Shown in pieces: positions 1-8,168 of a DNA stretch of 49,259 nt; within the stretch, counting starts at the first letter, position 1; the number at the start of each line of letters is the position of its first letter. Below the pieces are notes generated by a model. The model was given only the letters and a program-made list of their open reading frames with translations. It ran no database searches and was not told the DNA's origin. Source of the DNA: an uncultured Pseudoxanthomonas sp. (GTDB lineage: Bacteria; Pseudomonadota; Gammaproteobacteria; Xanthomonadales; Xanthomonadaceae); contig CALJUL010000068.1 of the NCBI GenBank assembly GCA_937975725.1, positions 1 to 49,259 of the forward strand, read 5' to 3'. The translations under genes were made by a program, and so were the position numbers.

Positions 1-982
1 ACAGCGACCAGAACGGCGTGACCAGCGCGAACACGATCAGGATGCGCAGCACCGAGCGCACGCCCTCGATGGCCTCGCCCGGGTGCTGCCGGCGCGCCCG
101 CCCCAGTTGCAGCGACGTACCGAAGCCGACGCCGGCGATCACCGCGCCCAGCGCCAGACATGCGGTGATGACGAAGCCCCACGCCTCCGGCCACAGCGCG
201 ACGCCGGCGAACTTCAGCCCCCACAGCAGCAGCATCGCGGCGCCGCCGACCACGCCGACCGCCGCGACGATCGTGCCCAGGCCAAGGCCGTTGCCCAGCA
301 ACGCGCTGCGCACGATGGCGAGGAAGGCGTCCGGATCGGTGCCGCGCGAAGGCGGCACGTTGACGTACTTGCGCCGTCCGGCCCAGAAGATCACCGTCGC
401 GATGAACATCAGGATGCCCGGGATGCCGAACGCCCACGCCGGCCCCCAACTGCGCAGCACCAGCGGCATCAACAGCGAGGCGAAGAACGAGCCGAAGTTG
501 ATGATCCAGTAGAAGGCGTCGAAGACGGCCTTGGCCTTGTGCTTGTTGGTCTGGTCGAACTGGTCGCCGCAAAACGTCACCACCAGCGGCTTGATGCCGC
601 CCGAACCCAGCGCGATCAGGAACAGCCCGGTGTAGAAGCCGGTGGCGTGGCTCTCGAACAGCGCCAGGCATGCATGGCCCGCGCAATAGATCAGCGAGAA
701 CCACAGCACCGTGTTGTACTTGCCGAAGTAGCGGTCCGACAGCCAGCCGCCCAGCAGCGGGAAGAAATAGACGCCGATGACGAAGCTGTGGAACAGGTCC
801 TTGGCCGCGCCTTCGCGCGCGGACTGGTCGGGCAGATAGGCCAACAACACCGAACTGATCAGGAACGGCACCAGGATGTTGCGCATCCCGTAGAAGCTGA
901 ACCGCTCGCATGCCTCGTTGCCGATGATGAAGGGGATCTGGCGGGGCATGCGGCCCTGGCCGGCTTCTGCTGTCGTGCTCAT
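1..982 (-). CDS. POT-family proton-coupled peptide transporter (3' end cut by window)
   Basis: An inner-membrane symporter of the POT/PTR2 family, which imports di- and tripeptides with protons. The reading frame starts at the ATG complementary to 980-982 and is open to base 1, so about 327 residues are visible and the C-terminus lies outside the window. The ExxER motif of the family is present (EACERF, residues 23-28), followed by a G-GGIKPLV stretch and FDQTNKHKAKAVFD, both typical of POT transporters. Several hydrophobic helices follow. A purine-rich GGAAGA lies just before the start. It is divergent from the secreted M14 peptidase at 1122, which fits a peptide-scavenging neighbourhood, though that link is inferred. 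I am sure of the family. The exact substrate is not readable. Confidence 0.9.
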   Translation of the reverse strand, partial: MSTTAEAGQGRMPRQIPFIIGNEACERFSFYGMRNILVPFLISSVLLAYLPDQSAREGAAKDLFHSFVIGVYFFPLLGGWLSDRYFGKYNTVLWFSLIYCAGHACLALFESHATGFYTGLFLIALGSGGIKPLVVTFCGDQFDQTNKHKAKAVFDAFYWIINFGSFFASLLMPLVLRSWGPAWAFGIPGILMFIATVIFWAGRRKYVNVPPSRGTDPDAFLAIVRSALLGNGLGLGTIVAAVGVVGGAAMLLLWGLKFAGVALWPEAWGFVITACLALGAVIAGVGFGTSLQLGRARRQHPGEAIEGVRSVLRILIVFALVTPFWSL

Positions 983-1121
983 CCGATCTTCCGGTACCAA
1001 AACCGGTGCAGGTTACCGCATGCGTCCCGCCGGGGTCGAACCGCGCGTTCAGGCCGTCGAGGGCTGGGCGCGACCGCATCCGGCAGGCATCATGCCCGCT
1101 CGCCCGCCACCGGATGCCACG

Positions 1122-2873
1122 ATGCCGCGAACGCTCCTCGCCGCCCTGCTGTTCCTGTCCGCCGCGCCGGCCCTGGCGCAGGCGCCGCTGACCACCGTCT
1201 CCGAACACTCCGGCTTCGTGGAGACCGGGCGCTACGAGGAAGTGGTCGCCCTGTGCGACGCCTTCGCCCGCCAGTACCCGAAGGCCGTGCGCTGCACCGG
1301 CTTCGGCACCACTCCGGAAGGCCGGCCGATGAAAGCGCTGGTGGTGTCCACCAGCGGCGCGCTGACGCCTGAGCAGGCGCAGCGGCGCGGCCTGCCCGTG
1401 GTGCTGATCCAGGGCGGCATCCACGCCGGCGAGATCGACGGCAAGGACGCGGGCTTCCTGGCCCTGCGCGAAGCGCTGGAAGGCAAGGCCGCGGCCGGTG
1501 CGCTGGACAAATTGGTTTGGGTGTTCGTGCCGGTGTTCAACATCGACGGCCACGAGCGCTTCGGCGCCTGGAACCGCCCCAACCAGCGCGGCCCGAAGGA
1601 GATGGGCTGGCGCACCACCGCGCAGAACCTCAACCTCAACCGCGACTATGTGAAGGCCGATGCGCCGGAGATGCGCGCCCTGCTGCACCTGGTCCAGCGC
1701 TGGGACCCGCTGGTGGCGGTGGACCTGCACGCCACCGACGGCGCCCAGTTCGAGCACGACATCTCCATCCAGGTCGAGCCCGTGCACGCCGGCGACGCCG
1801 GCCTGCGCGACGCCGGGCGCGCACTGCGCGGCGCGGTGATCGACGACCTGGCCCGGCAGGGCTCGCTGCCCCTGCCCTACTACCCGTCCTTCGTCGTCAA
1901 CGACGATCCCGCCTCCGGCTTCGAGGACAGCGTGCCGCCGCCGCGCTTCTCCCACGGCTACTACCTGCTGCGCAACCGCATCGGCATGCTGGTGGAAACG
2001 CATTCGTGGAAGGAATACCCGGTGCGGGTGAAGATCACCCGCAACACCATCGTCTCGGTGCTGGAACAGGTGGCGCAGCACGGCGGTGACTGGCTGGCCG
2101 CGGCCCGGCGCGCCGATGCCGATGCCGCGCAGCTCGGCGGTCGCGCCGAACCGCTGAGCTACGCCGCCACCGCGAACGCGCGCACCGTCGAGTTCCGCGG
2201 CTATGCCTACACGCGCACGCCCTCCGAGGTGTCCGGTGCGCTGATGACGCGCTACGACGAAACCACGCCGCAGGTGTGGAAGGTGCCGCTGAAGGACGAC
2301 GTCCAGCCTGCGCTGGTCGTCCAGGCGCCGGCGGCCGGCTACCTGGTGCCCGCCGCGCACGCCGGCTGGGTGGCCGAGGTGCTCAAGGTCCATGGCATCG
2401 ACTACCGCCTGCTCGGCAAGCCGTGGCGCGGCTCGGCGCAGGTCTTCCGCGCCGATGCCGCCCGCTTCGGCGCCGCCTCGGTCGAAGGCCACCAGCGGGT
2501 GACGCTGGAAGGCCGCTGGCGCGACGAAACCCGCGAGGCCGCGGCCGGCTCGCTGTTCGTGCCCATCGCGCAGGCCAGGTCGCGGCTGGTGATGGCCCTG
2601 CTGGAACCGCAGGCGCCGGATGCGCTGGCCGGCTGGGGGCGCTTCAACAATGCGTTCGAGCGCAAGGAGTACATGGAGGACTACGTGGCCGAGGCGGTCG
2701 CCCGCGACATGCTGCGCGACCCGGCGGTGAAGACCGAATTCGAGCAGCGACTGAAGGACAAGGCGTTCGCGGACGATCCGGCCGCGCGCCTGGAATTCTT
2801 CTATCGCCGCCATCCGTCGTGGGACGAACGCTACCTGCTCTATCCCGTGCTGCGCGTGGACAGCGCGCCCTGA
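1122..2873 (+). CDS. Secreted M14-family zinc carboxypeptidase
   Basis: A periplasmic or secreted zinc peptidase of 583 residues. The start was set at 1122 because it opens directly into a signal peptide (MPRTLLAALLFLSAAPALAQA); the frame is open further upstream but codes nothing recognisable. Zinc ligands are visible as H101 and E104 (GGIHAGE) and H203 (DLHATDG), with the catalytic glutamate at about E292 (MLVETHS). The NLNRDY stretch of M14 enzymes is also present. The roughly 250 residues after the catalytic core form a C-terminal extension of unknown role that occurs in this bacterial subgroup. The gene is convergent with the ZIP gene, only 52 bases apart, with no clear terminator between them. 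Confidence 0.9.
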   Translation: MPRTLLAALLFLSAAPALAQAPLTTVSEHSGFVETGRYEEVVALCDAFARQYPKAVRCTGFGTTPEGRPMKALVVSTSGALTPEQAQRRGLPVVLIQGGIHAGEIDGKDAGFLALREALEGKAAAGALDKLVWVFVPVFNIDGHERFGAWNRPNQRGPKEMGWRTTAQNLNLNRDYVKADAPEMRALLHLVQRWDPLVAVDLHATDGAQFEHDISIQVEPVHAGDAGLRDAGRALRGAVIDDLARQGSLPLPYYPSFVVNDDPASGFEDSVPPPRFSHGYYLLRNRIGMLVETHSWKEYPVRVKITRNTIVSVLEQVAQHGGDWLAAARRADADAAQLGGRAEPLSYAATANARTVEFRGYAYTRTPSEVSGALMTRYDETTPQVWKVPLKDDVQPALVVQAPAAGYLVPAAHAGWVAEVLKVHGIDYRLLGKPWRGSAQVFRADAARFGAASVEGHQRVTLEGRWRDETREAAAGSLFVPIAQARSRLVMALLEPQAPDALAGWGRFNNAFERKEYMEDYVAEAVARDMLRDPAVKTEFEQRLKDKAFADDPAARLEFFYRRHPSWDERYLLYPVLRVDSAP

Positions 2874-2925
2874 ACCGGCCCGGCGCCGCCGTTCGCCGAT
2901 GGCAGCGATGCAGCGCGCGGCGGCG

Positions 2926-3807
2926 TCAACCCAGCGCGGTATCCAGCGCCATCATCAGGCAGAAGCCGATGGCCAGTCCCAGCGAGGCGATGGCGCCGTG
3001 GCCGTGGCGGTTGGATTCGGGAATCACGCTGTGCCCCACTGCGATCAGCATGGCGCCGCCGGCGAACGCCAACCCCCACGGCAGCAGCAGCGACGAGATG
3101 CCCACCGCCCAGGCGCTGGGCACGGCCGCCAGCGGTTCGGCCACGCCTGACAGCGCGCCGATGAAGACCGCCTTGCTGCGCGCCATGCCGGCACCGGCCA
3201 GGATCAGCGCCACCACCAGCCCTTCCGGCACGTCCTGCAAGGCGATGCCCATCGCCAATCCTTCCGCGCCGCGCAGGTGGCCGCCGGCGGCCACGCCCAC
3301 CGCCATGCCTTCGGGCACGTTGTGCAGGGCGATCGCCAGCACGAACAACACCACGCGTGCCGGCACCAAGTGCCGTTGCCGGTCCATCGGGTCGTCCACC
3401 AGCACGCGGTCCAGCGCCAGCAGCGTCGACGCACCCAGCATGATGCCCGCGCCGACCAGCACGGCCGCACCCCAGTCCGAATAGCCCGCCCGGCCGGCCG
3501 CCGCCAGGCCCGGCAACACCAGCGAGAAGGCCGTGGCCGCCAGCATCACGCCGGCGCCGAACCCCAGCAGGCCGTCGGCGAGCCGCTGCGGGATGCTGCG
3601 CACCACCAGCACCGGCAACGCCCCGAGCGCGGTCGCCAGCGCGCACAGCGCACCGCCGCGCAGCGCCTGGCCGAGGCCGTCCGCGCGCTGCAGGCCTGGC
3701 TGCACCAGCAGCCACAGGCAGGCGGCCACGATCGCGACAACGCCGGCCACGTAGGGCCAGGCCGAGGCGGCGCGGGTATGGGCCAACGGATGCAGGACAC
3801 GGTTCAT
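2926..3807 (-). CDS. ZIP-family divalent metal transporter
   Basis: An inner-membrane metal importer, probably for zinc or a related divalent cation, of 293 residues. It has a ladder of hydrophobic helices and the two ZIP signature helices that line the metal path: HNVPEG at residues 162-167 and DVPEG at 192-196. The second motif has QD where many relatives have a histidine-containing motif, so selectivity may differ. The start at 3807 (MNRVLHP) is preferred because the long upstream extension in the same frame has no recognisable content. The small loop between helices 3 and 4 is rich in charged residues and has one histidine. I call it ZIP/GufA-like and do not assign zupT. Confidence 0.88.
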   Translation of the reverse strand: MNRVLHPLAHTRAASAWPYVAGVVAIVAACLWLLVQPGLQRADGLGQALRGGALCALATALGALPVLVVRSIPQRLADGLLGFGAGVMLAATAFSLVLPGLAAAGRAGYSDWGAAVLVGAGIMLGASTLLALDRVLVDDPMDRQRHLVPARVVLFVLAIALHNVPEGMAVGVAAGGHLRGAEGLAMGIALQDVPEGLVVALILAGAGMARSKAVFIGALSGVAEPLAAVPSAWAVGISSLLLPWGLAFAGGAMLIAVGHSVIPESNRHGHGAIASLGLAIGFCLMMALDTALG

Positions 3808-4004
3808 GCGACGGCTCTCCGCAAGAGCGAACGTCATGAAGGGACGAAGCGGGCGCATCCGCAGCATAGTCCGCACCCGCGCAGCGCTCCAATCGCAATG
3901 CTGAATCGGTGCGATCCATGCCGCCGATCCTTGCCTCCGGTCCATGCCTTCGATCCGCATCTGCCGATGCGGCCGGCGCGACGACTGCAGGGCCGCATCA
4001 ACGC

Positions 4005-4178
4005 TCAGCCGCGCGCCATGTATTTCCAGTTGCGCAGCTTGCCCTCGGCCATCCAGGCGACAGCTTGCATCAGGCGGTGCGCACGCGTGTCCTCGCGCTG
4101 GCCTCGGTGAGGCCAGTCCACGTATTCGCACCGCTGGCCGGGCGGGAAGGCGTCGAAGGTCCGCCGCGCCGAGAGCAT
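4005..4178 (-). pseudogene. Short YdeI/OmpD-associated (OmdA) C-terminal fragment
   Basis: A 57-residue reading frame ending FDAFPPGQRCEYVDW...RAHRLMQAVAWMAEGKLRNWKYMARG. This matches, by recognition, the C-terminal block of YdeI/OmdA proteins (F-aL-P-rreYv-Wi-eAk...TRarRl-.-v-WlaeGK-rnWKY). In relatives this block follows a DUF1801-like domain, which is absent here; the sequence upstream in the same frame is not recognisable. It is therefore most likely the surviving tail of a broken gene. A stand-alone mini-protein is the alternative. It is divergent from the lipoprotein at 4247 and has no good ribosome binding site. Confidence 0.45.
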
Positions 4179-4246
4179 GGCCTGTTGACGGCGTGTTACG
4201 ACAGCGGCGGCTATGCTGTCCGCTGATTTCGCAGGGAGACGGAACC

Positions 4247-4939
4247 ATGCCACGTTGCCTGCCGGCCCTCGCCGGCGCCTGCTGTGCCCTCGTCCTGGCA
4301 GCCTGCCAGCCTTCGCCGCCGGCACAGACGCCGGCCGACGCACCGACTGCCAACCCAGCGGCCGAACCGGCCGCCGCCGCGCCCGCGACCTACTGGCAAT
4401 GCGGCGACACCCGCATCACCGCGCGTTTCGACAATGCCGCCGACAACGTGGCGCTGGACATCGATGGCCGCGCCCTGACCCTGCCGCAGGCCGTCAGCGC
4501 GTCCGGCGCACGCTATGCGGACGCCGCCGGCAACGAATTCTGGAACAAGGGCCGCGAAGCCGGGCTGACACTGGTCGGGCAGCCGCGCGTGGAGTGCACG
4601 CAGGTCGAGGAAGCCTCGCCCTGGGACCAGGCGAAGGCACGCGGCGCCATCTTCCGCGCGCTCGGCACCGAGCCGGGCTGGACGGCCGAGGTCGGCGGCG
4701 GCCAGGCCCCCGCCCTGACCGCGGAGCTGGACTACGGCGAGCGCACGCTGACCGTCGAAGCCCTGCAAAGCGCCAGCGACGGCTACCGCGGCAAGACCGC
4801 CGACGGTACCGCCGTCGCACTGTCCGTCGTCCGCGAAGCGTGCAGCGACGGCATGAGCGACGCCCGCTATCCCGCCACCGCCGTGCTTGCCGTCGGCGAC
4901 CGCAGCTACCGCGGCTGCGGCCGTTTCCTGGAGGAATGA
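4247..4939 (+). CDS. Lipoprotein with MliC-like lysozyme-inhibitor domain and COG3650-like domain
   Basis: A 230-residue lipoprotein. The signal peptide ends in the lipobox LAAC (acylated Cys20), followed by an Ala/Pro/Glu linker to about residue 45. Residues 47-105 (YWQCGD...FWNKGREAGLTL) resemble MliC/PliC inhibitors of C-type lysozyme, which protect Gram-negative cells from host or rival muramidases. The rest (GAIFRALGTEPGW...ACSDGMSDARYP...GCGRF) matches the small COG3650-type domain often found with such lipoproteins. An AGGGAGA ribosome binding site precedes the ATG. The RNase gene starts 7 bases after the stop, so the two are probably co-transcribed with the barstar gene. Inhibitor activity is inferred from the domain only. 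Confidence 0.8.
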   Translation: MPRCLPALAGACCALVLAACQPSPPAQTPADAPTANPAAEPAAAAPATYWQCGDTRITARFDNAADNVALDIDGRALTLPQAVSASGARYADAAGNEFWNKGREAGLTLVGQPRVECTQVEEASPWDQAKARGAIFRALGTEPGWTAEVGGGQAPALTAELDYGERTLTVEALQSASDGYRGKTADGTAVALSVVREACSDGMSDARYPATAVLAVGDRSYRGCGRFLEE

Positions 4940-4946
4940 GGCGCGC

Positions 4947-5528
4947 ATGAGCCGACGTTCCCGCGCCCGCCGGCAGACCCGCACCCGCCTGCCCCTGTTC
5001 GTCCTCGCCGCGCTGCTGCTGGTCGGCGCCGGCGCGTGGTGGTGGTCGCAGCGCGGCGACGATGCCGCCGCGCCCACGGCCGCGAGCGAAGCCCCCGCCG
5101 GCGCGCGCGTCGCCGGCCGCGTCAGCGAAGTCCTGGACCTGCCGCCGGTCGAACAGACCCGGCCCACGCTGCCCAGCGTGCCCGACCTGCCCACCGCCGC
5201 GCCCGCGCCGTCGGCCGAAACCGCGACGCTGCCCGCCTTCCTGCCGCCGGAGGCCCGGCGCACGCTGACGCTGATCCGCCAGGGCGGCCCGTTCCCGCAC
5301 CGGCAGGACGGCGCGGTGTTCCAGAACCGCGAAGGCCGGCTGCCGCGGCAGGGGCGCGGCTACTACCGCGAATACACCGTCGACACGCCCGGGCTGGACC
5401 ATCGCGGCGCCCGCCGGATCGTCGCCGGCGGACGGCCGCCGCGCGAGTACTACTACACCGACGACCATTACGAGAGCTTCCGCCGGTTCGAGATCCCCGG
5501 CGCCGCGGCCGCCAGGAGCGAACGATGA
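4947..5528 (+). CDS. Membrane-anchored or exported barnase-type ribonuclease
   Basis: A 193-residue protein with a basic N-terminus, one hydrophobic segment (residues 15-33) and an Ala/Pro-rich linker to about 100. The C-terminal domain is of the microbial guanyl-specific RNase (barnase/RNase Sa, N1/T1) family. The fold signature is seen as FPHRQDGAVFQNREGRLP, then YYREYTVDTPG, GARRIVAGG and EYYYTDDHYESF. The likely catalytic residues are E142, R157 and H174, matching the Glu-Arg-His set of the family. The hydrophobic segment means the enzyme is exported or anchored facing the periplasm. The next gene is a barstar whose ATG overlaps this stop codon (ATGA), the classic arrangement of an RNase with its intracellular inhibitor. 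Confidence 0.9.
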   Translation: MSRRSRARRQTRTRLPLFVLAALLLVGAGAWWWSQRGDDAAAPTAASEAPAGARVAGRVSEVLDLPPVEQTRPTLPSVPDLPTAAPAPSAETATLPAFLPPEARRTLTLIRQGGPFPHRQDGAVFQNREGRLPRQGRGYYREYTVDTPGLDHRGARRIVAGGRPPREYYYTDDHYESFRRFEIPGAAAARSER

Positions 5529-5959
5529 GCGAATCCGGCTTCGACCCCGGCCTGGACGACCCGCGCCGCGCGGGCGTGTTCTTCGTCACCGGTGAGGACC
5601 TCGACGCGCTGGCCGCGGCCGCGCGCGACGCCGGCCTGGTGGTGCGGCGCATCGACCTGTCCGGCTGCGACGGCAAGGCCGCGCTGCTGCTGCGGCTGGC
5701 GACGGTGCTGGATTTCCCCGGCACCGCCGGGCGCAACTGGGATGCGCTCAGCGACAGCCTGCGCGACCTCTCCTGGCTGCCCGGCGCGGGCCATGTGCTG
5801 CTGTTCGAGCAGGCGCGCGCACTGCGCGACCACGACGAGGCCGGCTTCGACACGTTGCTGGACATCCTGGACGAGGCTTCGCGGTTCTGGGCCGGGCAGG
5901 ACCGGCCGTTCTGGGCCTTCCTCGCCCTGCCCGAGGACGAATTCGACGGCATGGCCTGA
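5525..5959 (+). CDS. Barstar-family ribonuclease inhibitor
   Basis: A 144-residue cytoplasmic protein that should bind and block the RNase encoded just upstream, protecting the producer until the enzyme leaves the cell. The barstar signature is clear: a hydrophobic strand RRIDLSGCDGKAALL, then FPGTAGRNWDALSDSLRDLSWL, which carries the conserved N-W-D and D-L residues of the RNase-binding helix, and a C-terminal FWAFLALPEDEF strand. The ATG overlaps the RNase stop by four bases, so the two are translationally coupled. It is somewhat longer than Bacillus barstar (about 90 residues) because of an N-terminal extension of about 15 and a longer C-terminal half. Confidence 0.92.
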   Translation: MSESGFDPGLDDPRRAGVFFVTGEDLDALAAAARDAGLVVRRIDLSGCDGKAALLLRLATVLDFPGTAGRNWDALSDSLRDLSWLPGAGHVLLFEQARALRDHDEAGFDTLLDILDEASRFWAGQDRPFWAFLALPEDEFDGMA

Positions 5960-5992
5960 CCGGCACGGCGGCGCGATCTGCGAAAATGCCGC

Positions 5993-7372
5993 ATGACCGC
6001 CTCCTTCTCCGACTTCCCGCTCTCGCCCGCCCTGCTGCAGGGCGTGCAGGCGCTGGGCTATGCCCGCCCCACCCCCGTCCAGTCCCTCGGCCTGCCGGCC
6101 ATCCTGGAGGGGCGCGACGTGATCGCGCAGGCGCCCACCGGCAGCGGCAAGACCGCCGCCTTCGGCCTGGGCCTGCTGCACCGGCTGGACCCGGCGCAGG
6201 TGCGCACGCAGGCGCTGGTGCTGTGCCCCACCCGCGAACTGGCCGACCAGGTGGCGCAGCAACTGCGCAAGCTGGCCGTCGGCGTCCCCAACCTGAAGGT
6301 GCTGACCCTGTGCGGCGGCCTGCCGCTGGAGCCGCAACTCCGCTCGCTGGAGGCGCACGACCCGCACGTGGTGGTGGGCACGCCCGGCCGCGTGCAGGAA
6401 CTGCTGCGCAAGAAGGCGCTGCACCTGGGCGGCGTGCGCACGCTGGTGCTGGACGAAGCCGACCGGATGCTGGACATGGGCTTCGAGGAGCCCATCCGCG
6501 AGATCACCGGCCGCACCCCGAAGGACCGCCAGAGCCTGCTGTTTTCCGCCACCTTCACCGACGCCATCCGCGACGTCGCCCGCGCCACCCTGCGCGATCC
6601 GCTGGAAGTGACCGTCGACGCGCCGCAGGAGCGCGCGGCGATCGAGCAGCGCTTCGTGCAGGTGGACCCGGCGCGCAAGCAGACCGCGCTGGCCGGCCTG
6701 CTGGCGCAGCGGCGCGCGGAGTCGTGCGTGGTGTTCTGCAACATGCGCAAGGACGTGGACGAAGTGGCCGGCTCGCTGCACCATTTCGGCTTCTCCGCGC
6801 TGGCCCTGCACGGCGACATGGAGCAGCGCGACCGCGACGAGGTGCTGGTGCGCTTCGCCAACCGCAGTTGCAACGTGCTGGTGGCCAGCGACGTGGCCGC
6901 GCGCGGGCTGGACATCGAGGACCTGGCGCTGGTGGTCAACTACGACATGCCCAGCGACGCCGACACCTACGTGCACCGCATCGGCCGCACCGGGCGCGCC
7001 GGCCGCGACGGCCTGGCGATCAGCCTGTGCACCCCGCGCGAACTGCCGCGCGCGGCGATGCTGGAGGAAAGGCTGGGCGCGCCGCTGCTGTGGGACCGCC
7101 AGGTCCCGGCGCCTCCGAAGGCGCACGCCGCGCCGCCTGCCGTCATGGCCACCCTGCGCATCGACGCCGGCAAGACCGACAAGCTGCGCCCCGGCGACGT
7201 GCTGGGCGCGCTGACCGGCGACGCCGGCCTGCCCGCCGCCGCCATCGGCAAGATCAACGTCTTCCCCACCCGCACCTACGTGGCCGTCGCGCGCGACCAG
7301 GCCGCCGCGGCGCTGGCGCGGCTCAACGCGGGCAAGATCAAGGGCCGCAGTTTCCGCGTGCGCAAGCTGTGA
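5993..7372 (+). CDS. dbpA: ATP-dependent RNA helicase DbpA
   Basis: A DEAD-box helicase of 459 residues that acts in assembly of the large ribosomal subunit. In order: Q-motif region (YARPTPVQ), Walker A (APTGSGKT, about 47-54), PTREL, TPGR, DEAD (about 152-155), SAT, then helicase domain 2 with ARGLDIEDL and HRIGRTGR. After residue 385 comes the DbpA RNA-binding domain (VMATLRIDAGKTDKLRPGDVLG... GKINVFPTRTYVAV), which binds hairpin 92 of 23S rRNA in the studied homologue. This domain is what separates DbpA from other DEAD-box helicases. The gene follows barstar by 33 bases and ends next to the first fold-back repeat. Confidence 0.95.
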   Translation: MTASFSDFPLSPALLQGVQALGYARPTPVQSLGLPAILEGRDVIAQAPTGSGKTAAFGLGLLHRLDPAQVRTQALVLCPTRELADQVAQQLRKLAVGVPNLKVLTLCGGLPLEPQLRSLEAHDPHVVVGTPGRVQELLRKKALHLGGVRTLVLDEADRMLDMGFEEPIREITGRTPKDRQSLLFSATFTDAIRDVARATLRDPLEVTVDAPQERAAIEQRFVQVDPARKQTALAGLLAQRRAESCVVFCNMRKDVDEVAGSLHHFGFSALALHGDMEQRDRDEVLVRFANRSCNVLVASDVAARGLDIEDLALVVNYDMPSDADTYVHRIGRTGRAGRDGLAISLCTPRELPRAAMLEERLGAPLLWDRQVPAPPKAHAAPPAVMATLRIDAGKTDKLRPGDVLGALTGDAGLPAAAIGKINVFPTRTYVAVARDQAAAALARLNAGKIKGRSFRVRKL

Positions 7373-7381
7373 CCGCCCCCC

Positions 7382-7564
7382 TGTAGGAGCGGCTTCAGCC
7401 GCAACCGCGCGGCCGGAAAAGCTGAAGACGCGGATCGACACGGATGAACGCGGATGCCACGGACAAGGCGTTCGAACTCCGATCCGCTTTATCCGCACTC
7501 ATCCGTGCAATCCGTGGCTTGAAGGCTTTTCACCCGCGCGGTTGCGGCTGAAGCCGCTCCTACA
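7382..7564. repeat. Fold-back repeat, copy 1 (paired GTAGGAGC REP-like palindromes)
   Basis: Arms at 7382-7412 and 7534-7564 are perfect 31-base inverted copies. Each arm starts TGTAGGAGC and contains a small hairpin, GCGGCT-tc-AGCCGC. Between the arms are repeated ACGGAT/GCGGAT words on the left and their complements ATCCGT/ATCCGC on the right, so the whole 183 bases can fold back imperfectly. It lies between the 3' ends of dbpA and cspA. The layout resembles a BIME, two REP units in opposite orientation. Related copies are at 11619, 14601 and 15311. Confidence 0.9.
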
Positions 7565-7591
7565 AGGGAAACGGAAGGGATCGCCCAATAA

Positions 7592-7621
7592 AAAACGCCG
7601 GCGCTTGCGCACCGGCGTTTT
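7592..7621. terminator. Intrinsic terminator of cspA (bidirectional)
   Basis: A 10-bp stem, AAAACGCCGG with CCGGCGTTTT, closes a 10-base loop. Read on the minus strand it ends in TTTT followed by TTATT, a normal intrinsic terminator 26 bases after the cspA stop. On the plus strand the run is TTTTCTT, so it may also stop transcripts from dbpA. Confidence 0.9.
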
Positions 7622-7647
7622 CTTGAACCGAAGGGTTCAGGGCTGGA

Positions 7648-7857
7648 TTACAGCGCCTGCACCTGGTCGGCCTGCATGCCCTTCTGGCCCTGCACGGCGA
7701 CGAAGGTGACCTGCTGGCCTTCCTTCAGCGACTTGAAGCCATTGCCCTGGATCGAGCGGAAGTGCACGAACAGGTCGGGGCCGCTCTGCGGGGTGATGAA
7801 GCCGAAGCCCTTGGCGTCGTTGAACCACTTGACGGTGCCGGTCTGACGTTCAGACAT
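7648..7857 (-). CDS. cspA: Cold-shock domain protein
   Basis: A 69-residue single cold-shock domain, the usual length. It binds single-stranded RNA and DNA through two aromatic motifs, both present: KGFGFI (RNP1) and DLFVHF (RNP2). The N-terminus TGTVKWFNDAKGFGF is canonical. The ATG at 7857 follows AGGAG with a spacing of 9 bases; the frame remains open upstream, but that part is the untranslated leader and not protein. A strong terminator lies just downstream. Which member of the csp family this corresponds to cannot be told from sequence alone, so the symbol is by type. Confidence 0.93.
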   Translation of the reverse strand: MSERQTGTVKWFNDAKGFGFITPQSGPDLFVHFRSIQGNGFKSLKEGQQVTFVAVQGQKGMQADQVQAL

Positions 7858-8168
7858 CTTTACTAACTCCTGAAACATGGATGAAAGGACCGCGAATCCG
7901 GCATGGACCGGATCGGGACTGGGTTTGCAGGCGTTGGTAAAGCGGGAAGATGTAGCAGATGTATCTACCGCATCAGGCTCACGATTCACGGTGACCCTGG
8001 CAAGCACAGTGTCGACCACTCTACCGGGGTTTTGGCACAAAAGCGAATCCCCGTCCCACCGGCGCCGGACCGGCCGGGTGCCGCGGCCCGGGTAAAACGT
8101 TTTCGCGGCCGGGCCGGGCGGCCGGCCCGGCGTATCATGGCGCCCCTTTCGCCTCCCCCCATCCGCCC
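7858..8168. other. Divergent intergenic region, cspA leader and yaeQ upstream region
   Basis: This is 311 bases between cspA (minus) and yaeQ (plus). On the minus strand the first 150 or so bases before cspA are less GC-rich than the genes and pyrimidine-rich, consistent with a long cold-shock leader. I could not pick a convincing -35/-10 pair or cold-shock box by eye. On the plus side GGCCGGGCGGCCGGCCCGG just before yaeQ is highly self-complementary. Confidence 0.4.

Noticed and set aside
83..1372. Long plus-strand reading frame over the POT transporter gene
   Set aside because: It is the antisense of a clear transporter gene and of the M14 start; its translation is Arg/Pro/Gln-rich with no recognisable domain, as is usual for shadows in very GC-rich DNA.
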